Source of the DNA: UBA2450 sp045132035
GTDB lineage: Bacteria > Bacillota_I > Bacilli_A > RFN20 > CAG-826
Direction of reading: 5' to 3'
Length of the DNA: 5,232 nucleotides
Assembly: GCA_045132035.1 (NCBI GenBank)
Contig: JBGURM010000008.1
Coordinates: 1-5,232, forward strand
A program made the translations under genes and the position numbers. Of this stretch, positions 1-5,208 are shown in pieces. The stretch's first letter is position 1. Each line of letters opens with the position of its first letter. The notes beneath the pieces are model-generated. The model was not told where the DNA came from. It was given only the letters and a program-made list of their open reading frames with translations, and searched no databases.

Positions 1-1
1 C

Positions 2-1207
2 CATAAAGTTACCGCGATTGTTAATAAAGTTCCTGGTTCAGGATTTGTTAACTATTACATAAATGATTTAGATAATGAAACAGGCTCATACGTATACACA
101 TTATGTAATGGAAGCGATTTCAATTATTTAGATGCATATGATGGAAAGATTTGCACAGTTTATGTCGCTGTTCATAATGCGAAATCAACAAGCTCTGGTA
201 TCTTCTATCGTTTAATGCCAATCAAAGTAGAAGAAAACACAAGCTTCTCAATGACTGATGAACAAAAAGCACAATTTGCGTTAGATTATTACGCTTCTAA
301 ACAATTCTTAGCAGAATATAGTTCTGATCCATCATTAGAGTTACTCACTTCTATTGATAACGAATATATTCCATTCTCTAATGTTAAGGTAAGTTACTCC
401 TCTAATAGTGAGTTAGTTACCTTTAGTGAAGAAAACGACAAATTAGTTATGCATATCGCTAATGGTGTTGCTCAAGTTAATGTCACTATGACAGCAACAT
501 ATAACAAAGTTACTGCTAATAAGGTCATTTCCTTTAAGGTTATTGATTCAGTACTTCCTGAAACAGAATCTATCGCTGATGTGATTAGCGAAGAAGATGG
601 CACTTCTGTTTGTGTTAAAGGAATCGTTATGTCCTCATTAGTGAATCAAACTGGATTCTATATCAACGATGGAACCGGAGTTATCGCAGTTAGAACCACT
701 AAAGAAGAGATGGAAGGAATTGACATTGGTAATGAAGTAGTAATGGAAGGTAGTAGAAAACATATCGTCAAATCAGGATCTAGTAACGTTGGCCAATCCT
801 GTATTGATAATGCGACATGTGTTGTTAACTTATTTGGCAACCATCCATATGATAAATCAACATTTATCACTAATATGACATTCGATGAAATCGTTACTAG
901 TGAAAAGAATAAACAAGCAACAGAAGATTTAACATGTAATGTCTATGTTGCTAAATGTCATTTAAGAAAATCAGGTTCTCAATATTCCACAAATTATTAT
1001 TTGAGTAATGCCGCTCATGATAAAGAATTCTTGCTCTACTCTAGTAGTGGTGCTCAATATTCAGCGTTTGATGCTTTCAGTGATGATCGTGAAATCACTG
1101 TTGAATTCATGCTTGTTGATTGGAATACAAAAAGCGAATATAGAGCGTGTATTGTTTCTGCAAGTGATGGAACAACCACAATCTTAAATACACTTAATTT
1201 CCAATAA
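2..1207 (+). CDS. C-terminal part of a large secreted/surface protein with OB-fold and Ig-like modules (partial, 5' end outside window)
   Basis: The reading frame is open from the first full codon at position 2 to TAA at 1205-1207, giving 401 visible residues. The first ATG, at 215, is internal because related sequence continues upstream of it without a stop. Visible residues 1-74 look like the end of an OB-fold domain (KVTAIVNKV, then YYINDLDN). Residues about 83-181 resemble a degenerate bacterial Ig domain (VKVSYSSNSELVTF, then VTMTATYNKVTANKVISFKV). Residues about 189-277 are a clear OB-fold of the type attached to secreted nucleases and surface proteins (SIADVI, VCVKGIV, GFYINDGTGVIAV). 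Residues about 293-387 look like a third, more diverged OB-fold. No LPXTG motif or C-terminal membrane anchor is present, so any anchor must be N-terminal. Eight cysteines are visible, more than expected for an exported protein. Any catalytic domain would lie outside the window, so function is unknown; a role at the cell surface is inferred from the domain types. Confidence 0.8.
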   Translation, partial: HKVTAIVNKVPGSGFVNYYINDLDNETGSYVYTLCNGSDFNYLDAYDGKICTVYVAVHNAKSTSSGIFYRLMPIKVEENTSFSMTDEQKAQFALDYYASKQFLAEYSSDPSLELLTSIDNEYIPFSNVKVSYSSNSELVTFSEENDKLVMHIANGVAQVNVTMTATYNKVTANKVISFKVIDSVLPETESIADVISEEDGTSVCVKGIVMSSLVNQTGFYINDGTGVIAVRTTKEEMEGIDIGNEVVMEGSRKHIVKSGSSNVGQSCIDNATCVVNLFGNHPYDKSTFITNMTFDEIVTSEKNKQATEDLTCNVYVAKCHLRKSGSQYSTNYYLSNAAHDKEFLLYSSSGAQYSAFDAFSDDREITVEFMLVDWNTKSEYRACIVSASDGTTTILNTLNFQ

Positions 1208-1226
1208 GCATTGGTAAAATGAAAAT

Positions 1227-1251
1227 AAGTCGTCCATAGTGGCGACTTTTT
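1227..1251 (+). terminator. Rho-independent terminator of the OB-fold surface protein gene
   Basis: Arm AAGTCGTC (1227-1234), loop CATAGT and arm GGCGACTT (1241-1248) form an 8-bp stem with one T-G wobble. The stem runs into a run of five T (1247-1251). It lies 20 bp after the stop codon. The same stem recurs after the next two gene ends. Confidence 0.85.
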
Positions 1252-1268
1252 ATAACAAAAACACTTTA

Positions 1269-1333
1269 TCCCAAAGGGCAAAATTGAATAATTGCACTTT
1301 GGAATTGCACTTTGGGACAAATTATGATAATAT
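1269..1333 (+). promoter_or_regulatory. Promoter and probable operator of the Fic gene
   Basis: A 13-bp unit, AATTGCACTTTGG, occurs twice in perfect tandem (1290-1302 and 1303-1315). TCCCAAAG (1269-1276) and CTTTGGGA (1310-1317) form an exact inverted repeat across it. The best promoter is TTGCAC (1305-1310), 17 bp, TAATAT (1328-1333). A second reading is TTGGAA (1299-1304), 18 bp, TATGAT (1323-1328). The -35 box lies inside the second repeat, so a protein bound there would block RNA polymerase. Autoregulation by the winged-helix domain of the downstream Fic protein is an inference. Confidence 0.6.
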
Positions 1334-1339
1334 TTTCCT

Positions 1340-2317
1340 ATGGAAAATAAATATTCAAATAAATATCTTATAGAGACAGGAATCGGTCTTCAAGATGTCG
1401 ACGGATTAAAAAACTCTTCTTATTTTTTGTCACAAGCAGACAAATATATTAATGGCAAAATATCTTTGGATGAGTTAGACAAAATTATTAATTCATATTA
1501 TGAAAATAAACCAGGTGAAGATGAAAGAACCGAAGAAGCCGACATTGTTTCAAATAGAATTGCTCAAATCATTTCAAATGATTCTTTCACATTTACAGTA
1601 GGTCAGTTGGTTAGTATTCATAAACGTTTGTTTGATGGTGTGTTTAATCACGCTGGAAAATTAAGAGATTTTAATTTTATTAAAAAGGAATGGGTTCTTG
1701 ATGGCAGATCAGTAATTTATGGTGATTATCATGATCTTCAATCGACTTTAGAATACGATTTTGAATCTGAAAGAAGATTTAAATATATTGGTTTATCAAA
1801 AGATGAAATTATCGAACATTTAGCAACCTTTGTTTCTAATCTTTGGCAGATTCATGCATTTCAAGAAGGCAACACTAGAACTACTGCGGTATTCTTTATT
1901 AAATATTTAAGAAGCTTGGGTTTCGATGTTACTAATGATGTCTTTGCCAAAAACGCGTGGTATTTTAGAAACGCTCTTGTAAGAGCGAACTTTAGATTCG
2001 TTGCGAAAGGGATTAATGATGACAAATCTTATTTGATTTTATTTCTAAGAAATCTGCTTCTTAGCGAGCATAACGTATTAAGAAATAGAGATTTACGTAT
2101 CAGTATTGATAAGGAGAACGATGAACCTTTGCCAAGAGATCTGCGTGTTGTCGAATTAATTAAAGCAAATCCAAAAATAAGCATCGATGAATTGGCAAAC
2201 AAAATTGGAGTATCTCCACGAACCATTAAAAACATCACTGCTGTCTTGGTTAAAAATAATAAAATCAAAAGAATTAACGGCAAAAGATACGGGTATTGGA
2301 AAATCAATGTAAACTAA
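1340..2317 (+). CDS. Fic family protein with C-terminal winged helix-turn-helix
   Basis: The protein has 325 residues. Fic proteins usually transfer AMP or another nucleotide-derived group to a hydroxyl side chain of a target protein. Residues 22-54 (GLKNSSYFL, then YINGKISLDELDKIINSYY) resemble the VbhA-like antitoxin helices fused to the N-terminus of many Fic proteins. The Fic core spans about 62-245, with the substrate-binding flap near 109-133. The active motif is HAFQEGNTR at 172-180: catalytic His172, Phe174, acidic Glu176, Gly177, Asn178 and Arg180 are kept. The usual glycine at 179 is Thr, and the second arginine of HxFx(D/E)GNGRxxR is Ala183. Residues 266-325 form a winged HTH (helix SIDELANKIG, recognition helix PRTIKNI, wing RINGKRYGYW), so the protein probably also binds DNA. 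ATG 1340 is the only possible ATG: an in-frame TAA lies at 1328 and the protein has no other methionine. No ribosome binding site precedes it. The family assignment is firm; targets are unknown. Confidence 0.93.
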   Translation: MENKYSNKYLIETGIGLQDVDGLKNSSYFLSQADKYINGKISLDELDKIINSYYENKPGEDERTEEADIVSNRIAQIISNDSFTFTVGQLVSIHKRLFDGVFNHAGKLRDFNFIKKEWVLDGRSVIYGDYHDLQSTLEYDFESERRFKYIGLSKDEIIEHLATFVSNLWQIHAFQEGNTRTTAVFFIKYLRSLGFDVTNDVFAKNAWYFRNALVRANFRFVAKGINDDKSYLILFLRNLLLSEHNVLRNRDLRISIDKENDEPLPRDLRVVELIKANPKISIDELANKIGVSPRTIKNITAVLVKNNKIKRINGKRYGYWKINVN

Positions 2318-2341
2318 GTCGTCCGCATTGGGCGACTTTTT
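2316..2341 (+). terminator. Rho-independent terminator overlapping the Fic stop codon
   Basis: Arm AAGTCGTCC (2316-2324), loop GCATT and arm GGGCGACTT (2330-2338) form a 9-bp stem with one T-G wobble, running into TTTTT (2337-2341). The first two bases of the stem are the last two of the TAA stop codon at 2315-2317. A terminating ribosome would therefore cover the 5' arm. Confidence 0.88.
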
Positions 2342-2344
2342 GTG

Positions 2345-2379
2345 GCACTTTTGTGACAAATAGTGTGATAACATATAAA
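2345..2379 (+). promoter_or_regulatory. Promoter of the leader/zinc-ribbon peptide gene, with a box shared with the Fic promoter
   Basis: TTGTGA (2351-2356), 17 bp, TATAAA (2374-2379) is a good sigma-70-type promoter. It starts just after the Fic terminator, so the peptide gene has its own transcript. The box GCACTTTTGTGACAAAT (2345-2361) matches GCACTTTGGGACAAAT (1307-1322) in the Fic promoter apart from one inserted T and one substitution. Shared control is inferred. Confidence 0.65.
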
Positions 2380-2382
2380 CGC

Positions 2383-2390
2383 AAGGAGAG
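2383..2390 (+). promoter_or_regulatory. Ribosome binding site of the leader/zinc-ribbon peptide gene
   Basis: AAGGAGAG ends 8 bp before ATG 2399. This strong Shine-Dalgarno site fixes the start and contrasts with the Fic gene, which has none. Confidence 0.85.
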
Positions 2391-2398
2391 ATAAGAAC

Positions 2399-2692
2399 AT
2401 GAAAAAAGAATTATTAAAAGGATTAAGCGAAGAACAAATTGCTAAGGCAAAAGCGTGCAAAAGTAGCCAGGAATTATTGTCTTTAGCAAAAGAAGAAGGT
2501 TATGAACTTTCTGAAGAACAATTAGCCGCAGTCAGTGGTGGAGGCTGTTTCAGTAAACCAAAATGTCCAAAATGTGGTTCAACAAAAATAAAAGAGTGGT
2601 TTGAAGACACTCCTGGTATGGGAGATGATATGGTAGATCACCATTTTCAATGCAAAAAGTGTGGACATCACTGGCTTGACACAAGTTTTTAA
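2399..2692 (+). CDS. Nif11-like double-glycine leader peptide with a zinc-ribbon core (RiPP-precursor-like)
   Basis: The protein has 97 residues. Residues 1-49 are a charged helical leader with the pattern of Nif11-like or bacteriocin-type leaders (LSEEQIAKAKAC, then ELLSLAKEEGYELSEEQLAA, ending VSGGG at 45-49). In that family a C39 peptidase/transporter cuts after a Gly-Gly pair. The remaining 48 residues are unlike a small antimicrobial core. They contain Cys50 at the cut site, then Cys56-x2-Cys59 and Cys85-x2-Cys88, each followed by Gly, the layout of a zinc ribbon. Between the pairs lies an acidic stretch with His81 and His82; His90, His91 and Trp92 follow. No lanthipeptide, thiopeptide or radical-SAM maturation gene and no transporter is in the window. 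The start is set by AAGGAGAG at 2383-2390. It could be an exported metal-binding peptide, a precursor modified by a distant enzyme, or a cytosolic protein with a leader-like helix. The family resemblance is recognised; the function is not known. Confidence 0.85.
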   Translation: MKKELLKGLSEEQIAKAKACKSSQELLSLAKEEGYELSEEQLAAVSGGGCFSKPKCPKCGSTKIKEWFEDTPGMGDDMVDHHFQCKKCGHHWLDTSF

Positions 2693-2762
2693 AAGTTTAA
2701 CTGAAGAACAGATTGCTAAGATTCAAGTTCTAAGCATAGGACTAAATCAATGTATAAATTAA
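2686..2762 (+). pseudogene. Frameshifted remnant of a second leader peptide gene
   Basis: DNA at 2686-2720 aligns with 2411-2446 of the preceding gene: by hand 30 of 36 columns agree, with one single-base gap. In the frame of 2694 it reads SLTEEQIAKIQ, against GLSEEQIAKAK in the intact leader, then loses similarity and ends at TAA 2760-2762. It has no start codon, no ribosome binding site and no glycine-glycine end. The similarity starts before the stop of the intact gene, so that stop (TTT TAA) seems to be made from leader sequence matching TTATTAAAA. A tandem array of precursors that collapsed by deletion is the simplest explanation. A +1 frameshift extending the intact protein is possible but less likely. 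Confidence 0.7.
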
Positions 2763-2763
2763 G

Positions 2764-2790
2764 AAGTCGCCCTTATGGACGACTTTTTCT
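2764..2790. terminator. Bidirectional terminator between the convergent peptide and lipoprotein genes
   Basis: Arm AAGTCGCCC (2764-2772), loop TTAT and arm GGACGACTT (2777-2785) precede TTTTT (2784-2788). Read on the plus strand there is one C-A mismatch but a good T-tract. Read on the minus strand the stem is AAGTCGTCC with GGGCGACTT, unbroken with one wobble and identical to the Fic terminator stem, but its tail (CTTAATTT) is weaker. It starts 20 bp past the lipoprotein stop, so it can serve both genes. Confidence 0.8.
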
Positions 2791-2805
2791 ATTGATGTGA
2801 CATTA

Positions 2806-4980
2806 TTATTGTGGGTTGTCAGTAACGATTACCTTAATTTTTGAAGCACCTTTTACTGGGATAATGGTGAATTTGAATTCTCCTTCAACTTCACTTACTT
2901 GTGCTTCTTTACCATTATATGTAACGGTAATCTTTTTGCCAGATAACCAGTATTTAGCGTCATCAGTGACTCCTAATGTAAGGAGGAGAGATTGTCCACA
3001 TGTAACAGGATTAGCTGGTAAATCTTTGATTTTATATCCAGTAGTGGATTCACTATCTAAAGATAAGGTTACTGTTTGAGCTTTGGTTTGAATTAAGAAT
3101 TCATAGTTCTTAGCATTCGCGTTAAATGTATAGTTGATTGAGCCATCTTGATTGAGTGTGTATTGCCCACTTGTTAATCTCTTATCATTAACTTCAACTG
3201 CAAAGATGTCTATGAATTCATTTGGAGTAATCTTTACAGCAACGCTGCTTTTGCCATCAACTTCATATTTATCATCTTCACTTGCTTCTTTTCCGGTAAT
3301 TTCGACTTTGAAAGCGCCTTTATTGAAAATGATTGCTGATTTATATGAGCCACTTTCTACAATAGTAGCGGTGAATAACGCTGATTTATCACCGGTCGCA
3401 TTTCTATATTCAGTGGTTTGATCTTTAGACAATAAGAAGTATTCTGTATCTCCGTCTTCTGGATCGTGAGTAATCTTCTTTTCTAACGCTGTTCCTTTAA
3501 ATGAGAGAGCGCTAATAGAAGCGGTTGGGTGCTCATCATCTTGGAGGAAATAAAGATGTAATTGTTCATTTTTGAACTCACCTAAAATAACGCCCTTATC
3601 TTTATCAGCGCCTGTTAAAGTTATAACTTCTTTACCAACTCTATCTTCGTCTCCTTCTGATGCGGTAAAGGAAATGTTAATTGGGTTTGCATATGGAACT
3701 TTGAAATTATATTTTTCAGTTTCTTGGTTTTTGTTAATAACCTTGTTATTAACGACCATTTTTAAATTGTTATATCCTTTTTTAACATTGAAAGCCAATG
3801 ATGCATCCGCTCCAAAGTAAAGATTACCTAAGCCTAAAGATGCAATTGGATCAGTTTCCATAAATCCCTTAACATATCGATTTGCGGATTCAATATCAAC
3901 TTTAATGCTATTTGTTGCAACTTTAGAAACCCATTCTAAATCAAGAACATTGATCTTGCTATCTTCCTTGGTTGGGGTCAATAAATAAGTAATAATTTGA
4001 TCTTTTGGTAATCCAGATTCATCACTTGGATAGAAATTGAATATTTTTAATGGTTCACCCTTATATTTAATAATGAGATTGTCATAATATGTTTTACGAT
4101 CTTGTCCCCATTGAACATAGAGATAATATGCTTGTAGGGCGATAAATTCACTTGTTGCGGTTACTTCTTGTTTCTTTTCCCATTCTGCAAAAGTTGGACC
4201 ACTTAAGAAGTAGACTTTATCATTACTTCCTAAATTATTAAATTGTAATTTGATTTTAAATGGAACATATGGAACGGTTTCTACGACGATTTTAGAAATA
4301 GCGACGTTTCCTCCCGCGTTAAAGAGAAGATCTGCACGGTCTTCATCAAATACTTCTGATTTATAAGAATAAACCCCATCAACATATTCCTCTTTTGGAG
4401 TAGGCTTATTGAGAGACAAATTCTCTTTTCCACTAGCAAAGGTAAATCTGATTTTGTTAACTAACACTCTCTTTGTATAACTAGTGCTATTAAATAAGAA
4501 GACGATTTTTTGACCATTTGCTAATGTGAGATTTCCATTTTTAAATAAATCTTGGAAACTTGCCTCTCTATTATCAACATTAAGTTTTACACCCTTTTTG
4601 GTTAATTGTTGGGCATATGTAGACTCACTTAAATTGTTGAAAGTGTAGACAATCACATTATCTAATTCTGAGGTTATAACTTTTAGTTTGTATTCTTTCT
4701 CTTCGGTAGGAGTGAATGTATATTTATTGGTGTTGTTCGCAGGTTGTAGTTCAGTGTCATCCATTTTTACAGAGGTGACACTGTATTCTTCATTAAGCGC
4801 ACTGACAGTAAATTCAATCGCTTTATTGAGGTCATATTCTCCTTCTTCTAAGGAAGTAGTCATATATTGATTGGTTTCAATTCTAATTGACGCTTTTTTA
4901 GGCGCAGCAGGAGTGGAGTTACAGCTTGCTAAAAACATTCCAAATAATATAGGTAATAGTAAGAATTTCATCTTCTTCAT
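2806..4980 (-). CDS. Large beta-rich surface lipoprotein of unknown function
   Basis: The protein has 724 residues. The N-terminus is a lipoprotein signal: MKKMK, a hydrophobic stretch 6-18, then the lipobox L17-A18-S19-C20. Cys20 should be lipid-modified and the rest displayed outside the membrane. The mature start (NSTPAAPKK) is a short linker. The remainder shows alternating hydrophobic strands, many Thr, Ser, Asn, Lys and Glu, and only one other cysteine (661), as expected for stacked beta-sandwich modules. Three segments look alike: about 52-103, 578-632 and 655-721, each with a KxxxNxxxL- or VTYNG-type turn followed by a Tyr/Phe-rich strand (YTFTPTEEKEYKLKV; NYTFNANAKNYEFLI; EFKFTIIPVKGASKIKVIV). 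No enzyme motif was recognised. It is monocistronic and convergent with the peptide gene. The start is fixed by GGAGGA 7 bp upstream. It could be an adhesin or a carbohydrate- or host-binding protein; that is only a guess from its architecture. Confidence 0.9.
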   Translation of the reverse strand: MKKMKFLLLPILFGMFLASCNSTPAAPKKASIRIETNQYMTTSLEEGEYDLNKAIEFTVSALNEEYSVTSVKMDDTELQPANNTNKYTFTPTEEKEYKLKVITSELDNVIVYTFNNLSESTYAQQLTKKGVKLNVDNREASFQDLFKNGNLTLANGQKIVFLFNSTSYTKRVLVNKIRFTFASGKENLSLNKPTPKEEYVDGVYSYKSEVFDEDRADLLFNAGGNVAISKIVVETVPYVPFKIKLQFNNLGSNDKVYFLSGPTFAEWEKKQEVTATSEFIALQAYYLYVQWGQDRKTYYDNLIIKYKGEPLKIFNFYPSDESGLPKDQIITYLLTPTKEDSKINVLDLEWVSKVATNSIKVDIESANRYVKGFMETDPIASLGLGNLYFGADASLAFNVKKGYNNLKMVVNNKVINKNQETEKYNFKVPYANPINISFTASEGDEDRVGKEVITLTGADKDKGVILGEFKNEQLHLYFLQDDEHPTASISALSFKGTALEKKITHDPEDGDTEYFLLSKDQTTEYRNATGDKSALFTATIVESGSYKSAIIFNKGAFKVEITGKEASEDDKYEVDGKSSVAVKITPNEFIDIFAVEVNDKRLTSGQYTLNQDGSINYTFNANAKNYEFLIQTKAQTVTLSLDSESTTGYKIKDLPANPVTCGQSLLLTLGVTDDAKYWLSGKKITVTYNGKEAQVSEVEGEFKFTIIPVKGASKIKVIVTDNPQ

Positions 4981-4987
4981 AGATATG

Positions 4988-4993
4988 TCCTCC
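4988..4993 (-). promoter_or_regulatory. Ribosome binding site of the lipoprotein gene
   Basis: GGAGGA on the minus strand (TCCTCC on the plus strand) lies 7 bp before the ATG at 4980-4978. It supports that start together with the signal peptide that follows. Confidence 0.88.
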
Positions 4994-5009
4994 GAATATA
5001 TACAATTTT

Positions 5010-5039
5010 ATCATAACGTCAAAGAAGACCCCACAGCAA
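5010..5039 (-). promoter_or_regulatory. Probable promoter of the lipoprotein gene
   Basis: On the minus strand, TTGCTG (5039-5034), 18 bp, TATGAT (5015-5010) gives a short leader that keeps the Shine-Dalgarno site. A better -35, TTGACG, lies closer in and pairs with TATATT at 16 bp, but transcription would then start within the ribosome binding site. The first reading is therefore preferred. Confidence 0.4.
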
Positions 5040-5076
5040 TTTTTAATTGATGGATACCTCTAGGTGGGGGATGGAT
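5029..5076. repeat. GC-rich cluster of short dyads and a 21-bp-spaced direct repeat
   Basis: CCCCAC (5029-5034) is the reverse complement of GTGGGG (5064-5069). Inside it lie the small dyad CAATT/AATTG (5037-5041, 5045-5049) and ACCT/AGGT (5056-5059, 5062-5065). GATGGAT occurs at 5049-5055 and again at 5070-5076, exactly 21 bp apart, or two helical turns. The patch is G-rich in AT-rich surroundings. It could be an operator for the divergent genes, part of an insertion-sequence end, or a structured RNA; the sequence does not decide. Confidence 0.45.
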
Positions 5077-5144
5077 TTGACAAAAAATAACGCAAAAAAA
5101 TACTATAGATATTGCTATTAATATAGGCGAGATTTTGATATAAT
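5077..5144 (+). promoter_or_regulatory. Possible tandem promoters reading into the TnpB-like gene
   Basis: The consensus -35 TTGACA (5077-5082) is followed at 18 bp by TACTAT (5101-5106). Further on, TGATATAAT (5136-5144) is an extended -10 with a perfect TATAAT, but has no convincing -35 at the right distance. Either could drive the gene starting at 5199. Confidence 0.45.
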
Positions 5145-5157
5145 TAATATGTAAGAA

Positions 5158-5179
5158 AGATATCAATAAATTGATATCT
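5158..5179 (+). repeat. Perfect inverted repeat, 10-bp arms, in the leader of the TnpB-like gene
   Basis: AGATATCAAT (5158-5167) is followed after AA by its exact reverse complement (5170-5179). As RNA or single-stranded DNA it forms a hairpin with a small loop. IS200/IS605-family ends contain hairpins of this kind, recognised by the TnpA transposase, so this may be a left-end structure. It has no T-tract and is not a terminator. Confidence 0.6.
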
Positions 5180-5208
5180 AACTTAAATATTGAATATTAT
5201 GAAGTTAG
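5178..5208 (+). repeat. Inverted repeat enclosing the start codon of the TnpB-like gene
   Basis: CTAACTT (5178-5184) pairs exactly with AAGTTAG (5202-5208), and AATA/TATT inside it can extend the stem. ATG 5199-5201 falls within the structure, so folding of the mRNA could hide the start. It abuts the previous dyad, sharing two bases. Confidence 0.5.

Noticed and set aside
215..1207. Taking ATG 215 as the start of the first gene
   Set aside because: The frame is open to the window edge and the upstream residues continue an OB-fold-like pattern (KVTAIVNKV, YYINDLDN). No promoter or ribosome binding site precedes 215.
1269..1317. CRISPR-like array
   Set aside because: There are only two directly adjoining 13-bp units with no spacers and no cas genes.
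658..1320. Open frames on the minus strand opposite the surface protein gene
   Set aside because: They lie opposite a well-supported gene, have no ribosome binding sites and show no recognisable family pattern.
2029..2374. Two minus-strand open frames opposite the 3' end of the Fic gene
   Set aside because: They mirror the HTH-coding region and the Fic terminator, with no independent signals.
1340..2692. Fic and the peptide gene as one operon and a classical toxin-antitoxin pair
   Set aside because: A strong terminator and a separate promoter lie between them. The inhibitory helix appears to be part of the Fic protein itself, and the peptide does not look like a VbhA-type antitoxin.
2816..4870. 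Several plus-strand open frames of 60-89 codons opposite the lipoprotein gene
   Set aside because: They are composition shadows of the beta-rich protein, and none has a convincing start signal.
5047..5051. TTGAT as the target-adjacent motif marking the left edge of the IS element
   Set aside because: TTGAT matches the motif known for ISDra2, but the string is frequent in AT-rich DNA and other IS605 elements use other motifs. The boundary cannot be set without an empty site.
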